Positions 35,367-44,590 of a DNA stretch of 64,000 bases are shown piece by piece (positions within the stretch are counted from its first letter, which is position 1; every line of letters begins with the position of its first letter). The position numbers were made by a program, and so were the translations under genes. This stretch comes from Parvibaculum sp002684405 (GTDB taxonomy: Bacteria; Pseudomonadota; Alphaproteobacteria; Parvibaculales; Parvibaculaceae). The notes under the pieces were generated by a model. The model worked only from the letters and a program-made list of their open reading frames with translations, had not been told where the DNA came from and ran no database searches. The stretch lies in the NCBI GenBank assembly GCA_965140395.1, contig OZ223207.1, forward strand, positions 930,001 to 994,000, given 5' to 3'.

Positions 35367-36251
35367 ATGGCGATGAAGGTGGCGTTTCTGGGTCTCGGTG
35401 TCATGGGCTATCCCATGGCGGGTCATCTCAAGAAGGCCGGTCACGAGGTCACCGTCTATAACCGCACCGCCGCCAAGGCCGAAAAATGGGTCGCCGAATA
35501 TGGCGGCGCCTCCGCGCCGACGCCGAAGCAGGCCGTGGCGGGCGCGGAAATCGTGTTCGCCTGTGTCGGCAATGACGACGATCTGCGCGAGGTCGTGACC
35601 GGACCGGACGGCGCCTATCACGGCATGGAAAGCGGGACGGTTTTCGTCGACCACACAACGGCGTCTGCCGAGGTCGAGCGCGAGCTTTACGCCGCCGGAG
35701 CCGAGCGGGGCATCGCGTTCATCGATGCGCCGATTTCCGGCGGGCAGGCGGGGGCGGAGAACGGCGTCCTCACCGTCATGTGCGGCGGCGACGAGGCGCC
35801 GTTTGCGAAAGCCGAACCGGTCATCGACTGCTTTGCGCGCTCCGTGAAGCTGCTGGGCGGTTCCGGCGCGGGCCAGCTCACCAAGATGGTCAACCAGATC
35901 TGCATTGCCGGTCTTGTGGAAGGGCTTTCGGAAGGCATTCATTTCGCCAAGACGGCGGGGCTCGATCCCGAAGCGGTCATCGAGGTCATCTCCAAGGGCG
36001 CGGCGCAGAGCTGGCAGATGGAGAACCGTTACAAGACCATGATAGAGGGCGAGTTCGATCACGGCTTTGCCGTGGACTGGATGCGCAAGGATCTGGGTAT
36101 CTGCCTCGCGGAAGCGCGCCGCAACGGGTCGAGCCTGCCGGTGACGGCGCTTGTCGATCAGTTTTACGGCGAAGTGCAGAGCATGGGCGGCAATCGCTGG
36201 GATACGTCGAGCCTCATCGCGCGGCTTGAAAGCTTCAACAAGAAGAACTGA
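35367..36251 (+). CDS. Beta-hydroxyacid dehydrogenase (HIBADH/GarR family)
   Basis: A 294-residue cytosolic NAD(P)-dependent oxidoreductase. The Rossmann motif FLGLGVMGYPMAGHL starts at residue 6. The family box DAPISGGQAGAENG lies near residue 120, and Lys in GQLTKMVNQ near 173 is the catalytic residue. The loop VYNRT after the second strand hints at NADP preference (Asn-Arg rather than Asp). A second member, mmsB, lies at 41477. The substrate here is not known; glyoxylate or succinic-semialdehyde reductases are close relatives. Confidence 0.86.
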   Translation: MAMKVAFLGLGVMGYPMAGHLKKAGHEVTVYNRTAAKAEKWVAEYGGASAPTPKQAVAGAEIVFACVGNDDDLREVVTGPDGAYHGMESGTVFVDHTTASAEVERELYAAGAERGIAFIDAPISGGQAGAENGVLTVMCGGDEAPFAKAEPVIDCFARSVKLLGGSGAGQLTKMVNQICIAGLVEGLSEGIHFAKTAGLDPEAVIEVISKGAAQSWQMENRYKTMIEGEFDHGFAVDWMRKDLGICLAEARRNGSSLPVTALVDQFYGEVQSMGGNRWDTSSLIARLESFNKKN

Positions 36252-36289
36252 GGTCAATTGCCTAATAACAGGCAGAACAGGAGACGGCG

Positions 36290-37471
36290 ATGAGCGAACA
36301 GCAGGTCCGCAGCAGGCAATCGCGCGAAACGCGGTTTGCATCCGTCGACGATGTGATCGACCGGCTGAACCCGTCCTATCCGGTGTTCTGCGTCTTTCCC
36401 GATATCCTGCGCGAGCGGGCGCGGACCTTTGTCGACGGGTTTCCCGGCACGGTTCTCTATGCGGTGAAGTGCAACCCGCATCATTATGTGCTGCGCGCCT
36501 TGTCGGAAGGCGGGATCGATCATTTCGACACCGCCTCCATCTTCGAAATCGCCAGGGTGACGGAGCAGTTCCCGGATGCGCATTGCTATTTCAACCATCC
36601 GGTAAAGGGGCGCGGCGCGCTGGACAGCGCAGTCGATGTCTACGGGCTCAAGGATTTCGTCGTGGACGACATGCATGAGCTCGACAAGGTGATCCAGTAT
36701 GCGGGCACCGACGTCACCATCGAGGTCCGTCTTTCCACGCCCAAGGGCAGGGCGGTCTATAATCTTTCCGCGAAATTCGGCGCGCCGCCGGATGACGGGG
36801 TGGCGCTGCTGAAGGAGGCCAACCGGCGCGGCTGCCGTACCGCGCTGGCCTTCCATGTCGGCAGCCAGTGTCTGGATCCGGATGCGTTCCGCATCGCCAT
36901 GGAGCTTGCCATGGATGTCGCCGGGAAAGCGGGCGTGCCGCTCGAATATCTCGATGTGGGTGGCGGCTTCCCGGCGCGCTACAAGATGGACGTGCCGCCG
37001 CTGCAGGACTATTTCGACGTTGTCAGGGAGACGAAAGACCGGCTCGGGATCACCGTGCCGCTGATGGGCGAGCCGGGCCGTGCGCTGGTCGCCAATGGCT
37101 GCTCGGTGCTGACGCAGGTTCATCTGCGCAAGGGCAACGATCTTTATATCAATGACGGCATTTACGGCTGTCTGTCCGAAATCCGAGACGGCGATCTCGA
37201 TCCGCCGGTCCGCGCCATTCGCCGCAAGAAAGGCGGGGGCGGAGAGCCGCTTGCCGATCATCTCCAGCCGTTCCGGATTTTCGGACCGACCTGCGACAGC
37301 CTCGATGTGCTGAAGCTGCCTTTCCATCTGCCGGACAATATTCAGGAAGGCGACTGGATCGAGTTCGGTCTGATGGGAGCCTATTCCATCGGCATGCAGA
37401 CCGGCTTCAATGGTTTCGTCACCGATACGATCGTCCGCATCGACGGCACCCATAGCGATTTCGAGTTTTAA
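36290..37471 (+). CDS. Ornithine/diamine decarboxylase (type III PLP fold)
   Basis: A 393-residue PLP enzyme of the alanine-racemase fold. Lys60 in LYAVKCNP binds PLP; other motifs are HVGSQ, GGGFPARY, GEPGRALVA and GPTCDSLDVL, whose Cys comes from the partner subunit. It should make putrescine from ornithine, or cadaverine from lysine; some alphaproteobacterial members do both. There is no S-adenosylmethionine decarboxylase nearby. It lies 38 bases after the dehydrogenase gene and upstream of a TetR gene. Confidence 0.88.
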   Translation: MSEQQVRSRQSRETRFASVDDVIDRLNPSYPVFCVFPDILRERARTFVDGFPGTVLYAVKCNPHHYVLRALSEGGIDHFDTASIFEIARVTEQFPDAHCYFNHPVKGRGALDSAVDVYGLKDFVVDDMHELDKVIQYAGTDVTIEVRLSTPKGRAVYNLSAKFGAPPDDGVALLKEANRRGCRTALAFHVGSQCLDPDAFRIAMELAMDVAGKAGVPLEYLDVGGGFPARYKMDVPPLQDYFDVVRETKDRLGITVPLMGEPGRALVANGCSVLTQVHLRKGNDLYINDGIYGCLSEIRDGDLDPPVRAIRRKKGGGGEPLADHLQPFRIFGPTCDSLDVLKLPFHLPDNIQEGDWIEFGLMGAYSIGMQTGFNGFVTDTIVRIDGTHSDFEF

Positions 37472-37522
37472 CGATTATGTCATGTTCCGTTCACGGAGCG
37501 TTCTCTCGTTAAGGTTTACTTT

Positions 37523-37545
37523 CAATGTTAACGTCGATAACATTG
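37523..37545. promoter_or_regulatory. Perfect inverted repeat, likely TetR operator
   Basis: CAATGTTA (37523-37530) and TAACATTG (37538-37545) form an 8-bp perfect inverted repeat around seven bases. It lies 29 bases before the TetR start. Spacing and AT-rich arms fit a TetR-type autoregulatory site. Confidence 0.6.
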
Positions 37546-37573
37546 GGGTGTTGGGCACAAAGGGGGAACGCAG

Positions 37574-38038
37574 TTGGCTCGGGCCCGGATGCGCGGTCAG
37601 AAGACTGGCTATCATCATGGCGACCTCAGACAGGCGCTGATGGATGCGGCGGCGACGCTTCTGGATATTCGCGGCCGCGATGCGCTGACCCTTCGCGAAG
37701 CGGCGCGGCGGGCGGGCGTTTCGGAGGCCGCGCCTTACCGTCATTTCAACAATCTGGATGCCTTGCTCGGCGCGGTCGCGGTGGAAAGCCTCGACATGCT
37801 GCTCGAAGATGTGGATGCGGTCGGCGGTGCGGCGCGAAAGAAGCGCGCCTATCTCGATTTCGCGCGCGATTTTCCCGGGCGTTACGAACTGATGTTTTCC
37901 CGGCTCGACGACAAGGCGAGCTGGGAGGACCGCGTCCATGCGGTCGACCAGCTGGCGGAGATGCTGGAAAGCGCGGGCGGTCTATCCGCGCTTCACGGCG
38001 AGGCGTCGCTTATGTTGGCAGGGTTTGACGGTTTCTAG
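37574..38038 (+). CDS. TetR-family regulator (short)
   Basis: A 154-residue protein. The helix-turn-helix lies at about 12-58 (YHHGDLRQALMDAA, LTLREAARRAGVSEAAPYRHF). The ligand domain is short: after KRAYLDFARDFPGRYELMFS only about 40 residues remain, so it lacks 30-50 residues of a typical TetR. TTG 37574 has GGGGGA seven bases upstream and is preferred; ATG 37589 lacks a ribosome site. The upstream palindrome suggests self-control. It runs tail to tail with hemB with three bases between. Confidence 0.8.
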   Translation: MARARMRGQKTGYHHGDLRQALMDAAATLLDIRGRDALTLREAARRAGVSEAAPYRHFNNLDALLGAVAVESLDMLLEDVDAVGGAARKKRAYLDFARDFPGRYELMFSRLDDKASWEDRVHAVDQLAEMLESAGGLSALHGEASLMLAGFDGF

Positions 38039-38041
38039 GCG

Positions 38042-39034
38042 TCAGCCCTTGAGCAGCTTTGCCGCATGCGGGGCGAAATAGGTCAGCACGCCGTCGGCGC
38101 CCGCGCGCTTGAAGCCCAGCAGGCTTTCCAGAATCACGCGGTCCCGGTCGAGCCAGCCGCGCTCGATGGCGCCGGCGATCATCGCGTATTCGCCGGACAC
38201 CTGATAGGCGAAGGTCGGCATGCCGAATTCGCGCTTCACGCGGGAAACGATGTCGAGATAGGGCATGCCCGGCTTCACCATCACCATGTCGGCGCCCTCG
38301 GCAATGTCGAGCGCGACTTCGCGGATCGCCTCGTCGCCATTGGCGGGATCCATCTGATAGGTGCGCTTGTCGCCCTTGAGCGCGGAGGTGGAACCGATCG
38401 CATCGCGGAACGGCCCGTAAAAGGCGGAGGCGTATTTCGCCGCATAGGCCATGATTTGCGTGTCGTGCCGTCCGGTCGCTTCGAGCGCCGTGCGGATCGC
38501 GGCAATGCGGCCGTCCATCATGTCCGACGGCGCGATGATGTCGCAGCCCGCCTCCACCTGATTGAGCGCCTGGCGCACCAGCACTTCCACCGTCTCGTCA
38601 TTGAGGATCGTTTCCTCGCGGATAAGCCCGTCATGGCCATGGCTGGTGAAGGGGTCGAGCGCCACGTCGCAGAGAATGCCGATTTCGGGAAAGGCCTTCT
38701 TGATCGCGCGGGTGGCGCGGCAGACGAGGTTTTCCGGATCGGTCGCGAGAGAGCCTTCCTCGTCGCGGTCTTCGGCCGCCGTATAGGGAAAGAGCGCCAG
38801 CACCGGGATGCCAAGTTTGACGGCTTCTTCCGCCGCGAGCACGGCCTGATCCACGCTCAGGCGTTCCACGCCGGGCATGGTGGGCACCGCCTCGCGCTTT
38901 TTCTCGCCATCCACGAGGAAAAGCGGCCAGATGAGGTCGTTCGCGCTCAGCGCGTTCTCCGCGACCAGGCGGCGGGACCAGTCGGTACGGCGGTTGCGGC
39001 GCATCCGCGTCGCGGGGAAGCTCGGTGTGGGCAT
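38042..39034 (-). CDS. hemB: Porphobilinogen synthase (delta-aminolevulinate dehydratase)
   Basis: A 330-residue enzyme that joins two 5-aminolevulinate molecules in haem synthesis. Schiff-base Lys residues are in YAAKYASAFYGPFR and VMVKPGMPYLD. The metal region reads CDVALDPFTSHGHDG, without the three Cys of zinc enzymes, so it is probably the magnesium-dependent type seen in many alphaproteobacteria. GAGGA lies six bases before ATG 39034; the open frame extends far upstream but is antisense to the dehydrogenase gene and rejected. hemA is 6 kb away. Confidence 0.95.
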   Translation of the reverse strand: MPTPSFPATRMRRNRRTDWSRRLVAENALSANDLIWPLFLVDGEKKREAVPTMPGVERLSVDQAVLAAEEAVKLGIPVLALFPYTAAEDRDEEGSLATDPENLVCRATRAIKKAFPEIGILCDVALDPFTSHGHDGLIREETILNDETVEVLVRQALNQVEAGCDIIAPSDMMDGRIAAIRTALEATGRHDTQIMAYAAKYASAFYGPFRDAIGSTSALKGDKRTYQMDPANGDEAIREVALDIAEGADMVMVKPGMPYLDIVSRVKREFGMPTFAYQVSGEYAMIAGAIERGWLDRDRVILESLLGFKRAGADGVLTYFAPHAAKLLKG

Positions 39035-39226
39035 GGAGGATCCTCTTTTGGGCAAAACTCTTATCCCCTGGACCGGCCTCTGGCAAATGTTCCAGCCTGC
39101 CGCTGCGGTAGCGTTAAGATGGCGCGGGGGCCCGCGTTGACAGGGGCGGGGGTGCCCAGTAAACCGCTGAAAACCCGGTGAGAAGATGGAAATTACGCTG
39201 GGAAAGCCGTCATTCGGGGAGATTCC

Positions 39227-40366
39227 ATGGAATTCGAACTCAGCGAAGATCAGAGGGCGTTTCAGGAGGTCGCGCAGAATTTCGCCGCGTCCGAGCTTGC
39301 CCCGCATGCCGCGGACTGGGACCGGGATGCGATTTTCCCCGTGCCGGTCATCCGCAAGGCCGCCGAACTCGGCTTTGCCGGCATCTATGTGCGCGAGGAT
39401 GTCGGCGGCTCCGCGCTCAGCCGTCTCGATGCGGCGCTGATCTTCGAGGCGCTGTCGGAAGGCTGCACCTCCACCGCCGCCTTCATCTCCATCCATAATA
39501 TGGCGTCCTGGATGATCGATACCTTCGGGTCGGAGGAGCAGCGCCAGCGCTGGCTGCCGCGCCTGACCTCGATGGAGATCATCGCGAGCTACTGCCTGAC
39601 CGAGCCCTCCAGCGGGTCGGATGCGGCCTCGCTCAAGACGAAGGCGGTACGCGACGGCGACCATTACGTGCTGAACGGATCCAAAGCCTTCATCTCCGGG
39701 GCGGGTACCTCCGACATCTATGTCTGCATGGTGCGCACGGGCGGCGAGGGCGCAGGCGGCGTTTCCTGCATCGTGGTGGAAAAGGACACGCCCGGTCTTT
39801 CCTTCGGTGCGCCGGAAAAGAAGATGGGCTGGAACAGCCAGCCGACCGCGCAGGTGATTTTCGAGGATTGCCGCGTGCCGGTCGAAAACCGGATCGGCGA
39901 AGAGGGCGAAGGCTTCAAATTCGCCATGATGGGGCTCGATGGCGGACGGCTGAATATCGGCGCCTGTTCGCTCGGCACCGCCCGCGCCGCGCTGAAGCAG
40001 GCGCAGAATTACATGACCGAGCGCCAGCAGTTCGGCAAGCAGCTCGCCCAGTTCCAGGCGCTTCAGTTCAAGCTCGCCGATATGGCGACCGAACTCGAAG
40101 CCGCGCGGCTGATGATCTATCAGGCCGCGCACAAGGTGGACCGCAAGACGCCGGATGCGACGAAATTTGCCGCCATGGCCAAGCGCTTTGCGACCGACGC
40201 CGGGTTCAACGTCATTAACGACGCGCTCCAGCTTCATGGCGGTTACGGCTATCTCAAGGACTTCCCGCTGGAGCGTCATCTGCGCGATGCGCGCGTGCAC
40301 CAGATTCTGGAAGGCACGAACGAGATCATGCGCGTCATCATCGCGCGCGAAATGTTCAAAGAGTAA
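39227..40366 (+). CDS. Acyl-CoA dehydrogenase (probable isobutyryl-CoA dehydrogenase)
   Basis: A 379-residue flavoenzyme. TEPSSGSDAASLKTKA is the FAD/substrate signature, and QILEGTNEIMRVII near the C-terminus carries the active-site Glu region. The neighbours, a 3-hydroxyisobutyryl-CoA hydrolase-like gene and mmsB, make isobutyryl-CoA from valine the likely substrate. GGGGAGA lies about five bases before the ATG. Divergent from hemB. The chain-length specificity is inferred from context. Confidence 0.9.
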   Translation: MEFELSEDQRAFQEVAQNFAASELAPHAADWDRDAIFPVPVIRKAAELGFAGIYVREDVGGSALSRLDAALIFEALSEGCTSTAAFISIHNMASWMIDTFGSEEQRQRWLPRLTSMEIIASYCLTEPSSGSDAASLKTKAVRDGDHYVLNGSKAFISGAGTSDIYVCMVRTGGEGAGGVSCIVVEKDTPGLSFGAPEKKMGWNSQPTAQVIFEDCRVPVENRIGEEGEGFKFAMMGLDGGRLNIGACSLGTARAALKQAQNYMTERQQFGKQLAQFQALQFKLADMATELEAARLMIYQAAHKVDRKTPDATKFAAMAKRFATDAGFNVINDALQLHGGYGYLKDFPLERHLRDARVHQILEGTNEIMRVIIAREMFKE

Positions 40367-40380
40367 GCGAGTGTCACTTC

Positions 40381-41427
40381 ATGTCCGATGAAGCACCCAA
40401 GAGCGAAGAAGTCCTGTTCGAAAAGCGCGGCGTGGCGGGCATCATCACGCTGAACCGTCCCAAGGCGCTCAATGCGCTGACGCTCGGCATGGTGCGGCTC
40501 ATTCATCCCCAGCTCGATGCATGGGCAAAGGATGACAGCATCCAGCTCGTCATCATCGAGGGCGCGGGCGAGAAAGGCTTCTGCGCAGGCGGTGATATCC
40601 GCGCGCTGCATGACTGGGGCCGCGCGAAGGACCGCACGGCGCTCGACTTCTGGAAGGAAGAATATCTCCTCAATATCGCCATCAAGCGTTTCCCGAAGCC
40701 TTATGTCGCGCTGATGGACGGCGTGAATATGGGCGGCGGCGTCGGTCTGTCCGTTCACGGATCGATGCGCATTGCGACCGAACGGCTGACCTTTGCCATG
40801 CCCGAAACCGGCATCGGCCTTTTCCCGGATGTCGGCGGCACTTATTTTCTGCCGCGCTGCCCGGGAGAAACCGGTCTTTATCTTGGCCTCACCGGCGCGC
40901 GCCTCAAGGCGGCGGATGCGATCTATGCGGGCATTGCGGACACTTATGTGCCGTCCGCCTCGCTTGAAACGCTGAAAGACCGTCTCTGCGGCGGCACGGG
41001 CCTGCGCGAAGCGTTGGGAGAAGTTGCTGTGGAAACGGAGACCGCGCCGCTTGCCGGCCTTCAGGAGGCGATCGACCGGCATTTCGCCGCGCCGTCGGTG
41101 ACGGAAATCGTCGCGTCGCTGCGAAGCGCCGGCGATGAATGGGCCGTGAAAACCGCCGACATCATCGAAGGCAAATCGCCCCTCAGCACGCTGGTCGCCT
41201 GCCGCCAGATCCGCGAAGGCCGCGATCTCGATTTCGAGGCGGCCATGGCGCTGGAATATCGCCTCACCCAGTCCTTCTTTGCGGGGCATGATTTTTACGA
41301 AGGCGTGCGCGCGACCATTCTCGACAAGGACGGCGCGCCGCAATGGAAACCGGCGACGCTTGCCGATGTGACGCCCGATGAAATCGAAACTTATTTCTCG
41401 GGCGACGGCAAGGAAGCGCTGCTCTAG
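40381..41427 (+). CDS. 3-hydroxyisobutyryl-CoA hydrolase-like crotonase
   Basis: A 348-residue crotonase-fold protein. GAGEKGFCAGGDIRAL is the oxyanion-hole region and NMGGGVGLSVHGSMRIATE the second. PETGIGLFPDVGGTYFLPR is typical of HIBCH and distinguishes it from enoyl-CoA hydratases. The longer length (about 350 rather than 260) also fits HIBCH. It lies 14 bases after the dehydrogenase and 49 before mmsB, which fits valine breakdown to 3-hydroxyisobutyrate. Confidence 0.88.
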   Translation: MSDEAPKSEEVLFEKRGVAGIITLNRPKALNALTLGMVRLIHPQLDAWAKDDSIQLVIIEGAGEKGFCAGGDIRALHDWGRAKDRTALDFWKEEYLLNIAIKRFPKPYVALMDGVNMGGGVGLSVHGSMRIATERLTFAMPETGIGLFPDVGGTYFLPRCPGETGLYLGLTGARLKAADAIYAGIADTYVPSASLETLKDRLCGGTGLREALGEVAVETETAPLAGLQEAIDRHFAAPSVTEIVASLRSAGDEWAVKTADIIEGKSPLSTLVACRQIREGRDLDFEAAMALEYRLTQSFFAGHDFYEGVRATILDKDGAPQWKPATLADVTPDEIETYFSGDGKEALL

Positions 41428-41476
41428 GGTCCGGCGCAACAAGGGTCCCTAAAAGTTCAGGCAGGAGGAGACGACA

Positions 41477-42373
41477 ATGGCGGCTATCGGATTTATCGGT
41501 CTCGGCAATATGGGCGGCCCCATGGCGCTCAACCTCGTCAAGGCGGGACACAAGCTCACCGTCTTCGACCTGTCGAAGGATGCGGTCGCAAAGCTTGTCG
41601 AGGCGGGCGCAAGCGCGGCGTCGACCGCTGCCGATGTGGTGAAGGGCGCGGAGTTCGTCGTCACCATGCTGCCCGCGGGCGCGCATGTGAAATCGGTCTA
41701 TCTGGGCGAAGACGGCCTGCTTGCCGCCGCCGGGAAAGGCACGCTCTTCATCGACAGCTCCACCATCGACGTGCCCTCCGCACGCGAGGTGATCGCCGCG
41801 GCGGAAGAGGCGGGCATGTTAATGGTCGATGCGCCGGTATCGGGCGGCGTCGGCGGCGCGGAGGCCGGCACGCTCACCTTCATGGTCGGCGGCGAGGCGT
41901 CGGCCTTCGAGAAGGCAAAGCCCGTGCTCGACGTCATGGGCAAGAACATCTTCCATGCGGGGCAGGCGGGGAACGGTCAGGTCGCCAAGGTCTGCAACAA
42001 CATGATCCTCGGCATTTCCATGATCGGCGTTTGCGAAGCCTTCAATCTCGGCGAGAAGCTGGGTCTCGATGCGCAGACCCTCTTCGACATTTCCTCCACC
42101 GCCTCGGGCCAGTGCTGGTCCATGACCTCCTATTGCCCGGTGCCGGGGCCGGTGCCGGCGGCGCCCTCCAACCGCAATTACCAGCCGGGCTTTTCCGCCG
42201 GCATGATGCTCAAGGATCTCCGCCTTGCGCAGGAGGCCGCGACGGGCGTCAGGGCGGCGACCCCGCTCGGCGGCGCGGCGGAGCAGCTCTATACGCTGAT
42301 GGAAGCGGCAGGCGCGGACTCCCTCGATTTTTCGGGGATCATCCAGCTCATTCAGGGGAAATTGGGCAAATAA
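41477..42373 (+). CDS. mmsB: 3-hydroxyisobutyrate dehydrogenase
   Basis: A 298-residue NAD-dependent enzyme that makes methylmalonate semialdehyde. FIGLGNMGGPMALNL is the nucleotide-binding motif, VFDLS with Asp suggests NAD over NADP, DAPVSGGVGGAEAG is the substrate box and Lys in GQVAKVCNNM is the catalytic residue. GGAGGAG precedes the ATG. It is the third gene of the valine-degradation group. No methylmalonate-semialdehyde dehydrogenase gene is adjacent. Confidence 0.93.
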   Translation: MAAIGFIGLGNMGGPMALNLVKAGHKLTVFDLSKDAVAKLVEAGASAASTAADVVKGAEFVVTMLPAGAHVKSVYLGEDGLLAAAGKGTLFIDSSTIDVPSAREVIAAAEEAGMLMVDAPVSGGVGGAEAGTLTFMVGGEASAFEKAKPVLDVMGKNIFHAGQAGNGQVAKVCNNMILGISMIGVCEAFNLGEKLGLDAQTLFDISSTASGQCWSMTSYCPVPGPVPAAPSNRNYQPGFSAGMMLKDLRLAQEAATGVRAATPLGGAAEQLYTLMEAAGADSLDFSGIIQLIQGKLGK

Positions 42374-42502
42374 GCCTGCAATTGGCTCAAATCCGCACGG
42401 AAATGAACGGGCTTTAAGCCATCATTAGGACCGCGCAGCTATGTTTTTCGGCGAGTCGGGTCAGAAGACCTGGATGTGTAACAGCTTGCTTGGGCCGAAT
42501 TC

Positions 42503-43030
42503 ATGGGTGCCACACAAATGAAGCCGAACCCGGTTATCCGCGACGGTGAAGACGCCAATCAGAATGACGAAGCGTCCAAAACGACCTATCTGGAAGCTCT
42601 GACCTATGTCGAGCGTCTGCACCGCCGCCTCCTCGATGTGATCAAGGATGAGCTGGAGCGCCAGGATTGCTCCGAAATCAACTCCGTCCAGGCGTTGCTG
42701 CTCTTCAATATCGGCGATTCGGAAATGACGGCGGGCGAATTGAAGACGCGCGGCCATTATCTGGGCTCCAATGTCTCCTACAACCTGAAGAAGCTTGTGG
42801 AGACGGGCTATATCAATCACCAGCGCTCCAATGTGGACCGCCGTTCGGTGCGTGTGCGCCTGACGGACAAGGGCCGCGAGATCTGCGCGGTGATCGACCA
42901 GCTTTACGACAAGCATTGCGGCCAGATCGCCGAAGTGGGCGACGTCTCGGTGGAAGAGCTGCGTCAGCTCAACCAGACGCTTTTCAAGCTTGAACGCTTC
43001 TGGACCGACCAGATCCGCTATCGCCTCTGA
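42503..43030 (+). CDS. MarR-family regulator (LdtR type)
   Basis: A 175-residue regulator. The core LEALTYVERLHRRLLDVIKDELER leads into a winged helix (NSVQALLLFNIGDSEMTAGELKTRGHYLGSNVSYNLKKL, residues 60-98) and wing DRRSVRVRLTDKG. It is similar to LdtR, known from Liberibacter and Sinorhizobium as regulator of an adjacent L,D-transpeptidase; such a gene follows here. ATG 42503 or 42521 could start it. Confidence 0.87.
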   Translation: MGATQMKPNPVIRDGEDANQNDEASKTTYLEALTYVERLHRRLLDVIKDELERQDCSEINSVQALLLFNIGDSEMTAGELKTRGHYLGSNVSYNLKKLVETGYINHQRSNVDRRSVRVRLTDKGREICAVIDQLYDKHCGQIAEVGDVSVEELRQLNQTLFKLERFWTDQIRYRL

Positions 43031-43219
43031 GGCGTGGCTTGCATGAGGGTTGCATGGGGAGGACATGTGTCGCCCCCCGATGCACCTATCTGCAACACCG
43101 GGTGCCTTTTTCGGCCATGTCGGGCGCGGCGGGTTATGAATAATCGCGCTCCCTGTCCCAAAATGGTAAACATGCCGGGGGCGCGCCGTTAAGCGCGCAG
43201 GGCTGGAAAGAGCAGGTCG

Positions 43220-44551
43220 GTGGTTCGTTTTTTCTCATATATGCCGTTCAGGGCCGTTTCGACGGCGCTCTTTGCGCTTTGTCTCGTCGTCGCCGTTTCG
43301 GCGGGCGCGCGGGCGCAAGGGCTCGACGGCTCTGCCGATGCCTGGGTCGATCCCTGGGATGCCCCGGCGGTGGACGATGCGGGGATGTCCACGGCGGATG
43401 CGCCCGGCAGCGCCGCGGTGGCGGCCGACGAGATCGACGAGGTGCCGGTCGCCCAGAGCGTGGCGCCGACGCTTGGCAGCAACGCCGTCCAGCGCATGGA
43501 CCGCGCGATCGCGCTTTACGAGAAAATCAGGAGCTGGGGCGGCTGGCCCCGCATTCCGCAGGGCGAGAAGCTCGAACGCGGCATCACCGACCGGCGCGTC
43601 GCGCTGCTGCGCGAGCGGCTGGTGGCGGGCGGCGACATGACGGCCTCCAAGGCCGATCCCTTTCTTTTCACGCCGCAGGTTGATGTCGCGGTGAAGCGCT
43701 TTCAGCGTCGCAACGGGTTGAAGCCCGACGGGGTGGTCGGTCCGCGCACGCTTGAAATGATGAATGTGCCGGTGTCGCGGCGCATCGCCCAGCTTCGCCA
43801 GAACCGCTCCCGGCTCGTGGAGATGGTCGCCAAGGTGGCGGGCAGCAAGCGCTATGTCTTCGTGAACATCGCCGCGCAGGAAGTGGAGGCGGTTGCCGAT
43901 AACCGCGTCGAGTTCCGCCAGCGTGTCGTCGTCGGCAAGCGGGACCGGCAGACGCCGGAACTGTCGAGCGCCATCAGCTCGGTCATTCTGAACCCCTACT
44001 GGTTCGTGCCGAAATCCATCGCGGTCAAGGACAAGCTCTCCAAGATCAAGGCCGATCCGGGCTATCTGAAGCGCGCCGGCTTCAAGCTGATGGCGGGGTG
44101 GGGCGCGACCGCGCGCGAGATCAATCCCTATTCGGTCAACTGGTCGGCGGACACCTTCAACCGCTATTACCTGCGGCAGGATCCGGGCAAATGGAATGCG
44201 CTGGGACGGGTGAAGATCGACTTCCCCAATCAGCATGCGGTCTATCTGCACGACACGCCGACGCGCTATCTCTTCCAGCTCAGCTCACGCAGCTTTTCGT
44301 CCGGTTGTGTGCGTGTGAAGGAAGTCCGCACGCTTGCCTCATGGCTTCTCGAAGGCAAGGACGGCTGGAACCGGGCGCGCATCGACGCCACCATTGCCAA
44401 AGGCTACCTCCAGGCCGTCAGCCTGAAACAGGCTGTGCCGATCCACCTGAAATACATCACCGCCTGGGTGGATGGCGACGGCATGGTCAATTTCCGCCCG
44501 GACATCTATAATCGCGACAGCCTCTACAGCACTGCGAACGCGCAGTACTGA
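43220..44551 (+). CDS. L,D-transpeptidase with peptidoglycan-binding domain
   Basis: A 443-residue exported enzyme. After a signal peptide (FALCLVVAVSAGARAQ) there is a low-complexity stretch. Then comes a PG_binding_1 domain (DVAVKRFQRRNGLKPDGVVG, about 155-195) and the YkuD catalytic domain with HDTPTRYLFQ and the SRSFSSGCVRV Cys motif. It forms 3-3 crosslinks or attaches lipoproteins. GTG 43220 is the listed start; ATG 43241 is possible and gives a more usual signal peptide. It follows the LdtR-type gene. Confidence 0.92.
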   Translation: MVRFFSYMPFRAVSTALFALCLVVAVSAGARAQGLDGSADAWVDPWDAPAVDDAGMSTADAPGSAAVAADEIDEVPVAQSVAPTLGSNAVQRMDRAIALYEKIRSWGGWPRIPQGEKLERGITDRRVALLRERLVAGGDMTASKADPFLFTPQVDVAVKRFQRRNGLKPDGVVGPRTLEMMNVPVSRRIAQLRQNRSRLVEMVAKVAGSKRYVFVNIAAQEVEAVADNRVEFRQRVVVGKRDRQTPELSSAISSVILNPYWFVPKSIAVKDKLSKIKADPGYLKRAGFKLMAGWGATAREINPYSVNWSADTFNRYYLRQDPGKWNALGRVKIDFPNQHAVYLHDTPTRYLFQLSSRSFSSGCVRVKEVRTLASWLLEGKDGWNRARIDATIAKGYLQAVSLKQAVPIHLKYITAWVDGDGMVNFRPDIYNRDSLYSTANAQY

Positions 44552-44590
44552 GCGGCGATCTGATGCGGTTGTCATCGATTTCAAAGGGAT

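Noticed and set aside
39035..40300. Upstream extension of the hemB frame to 752 residues
   Set aside because: The extension is antisense to the acyl-CoA dehydrogenase gene; hemB has a good start and ribosome site at 39034.
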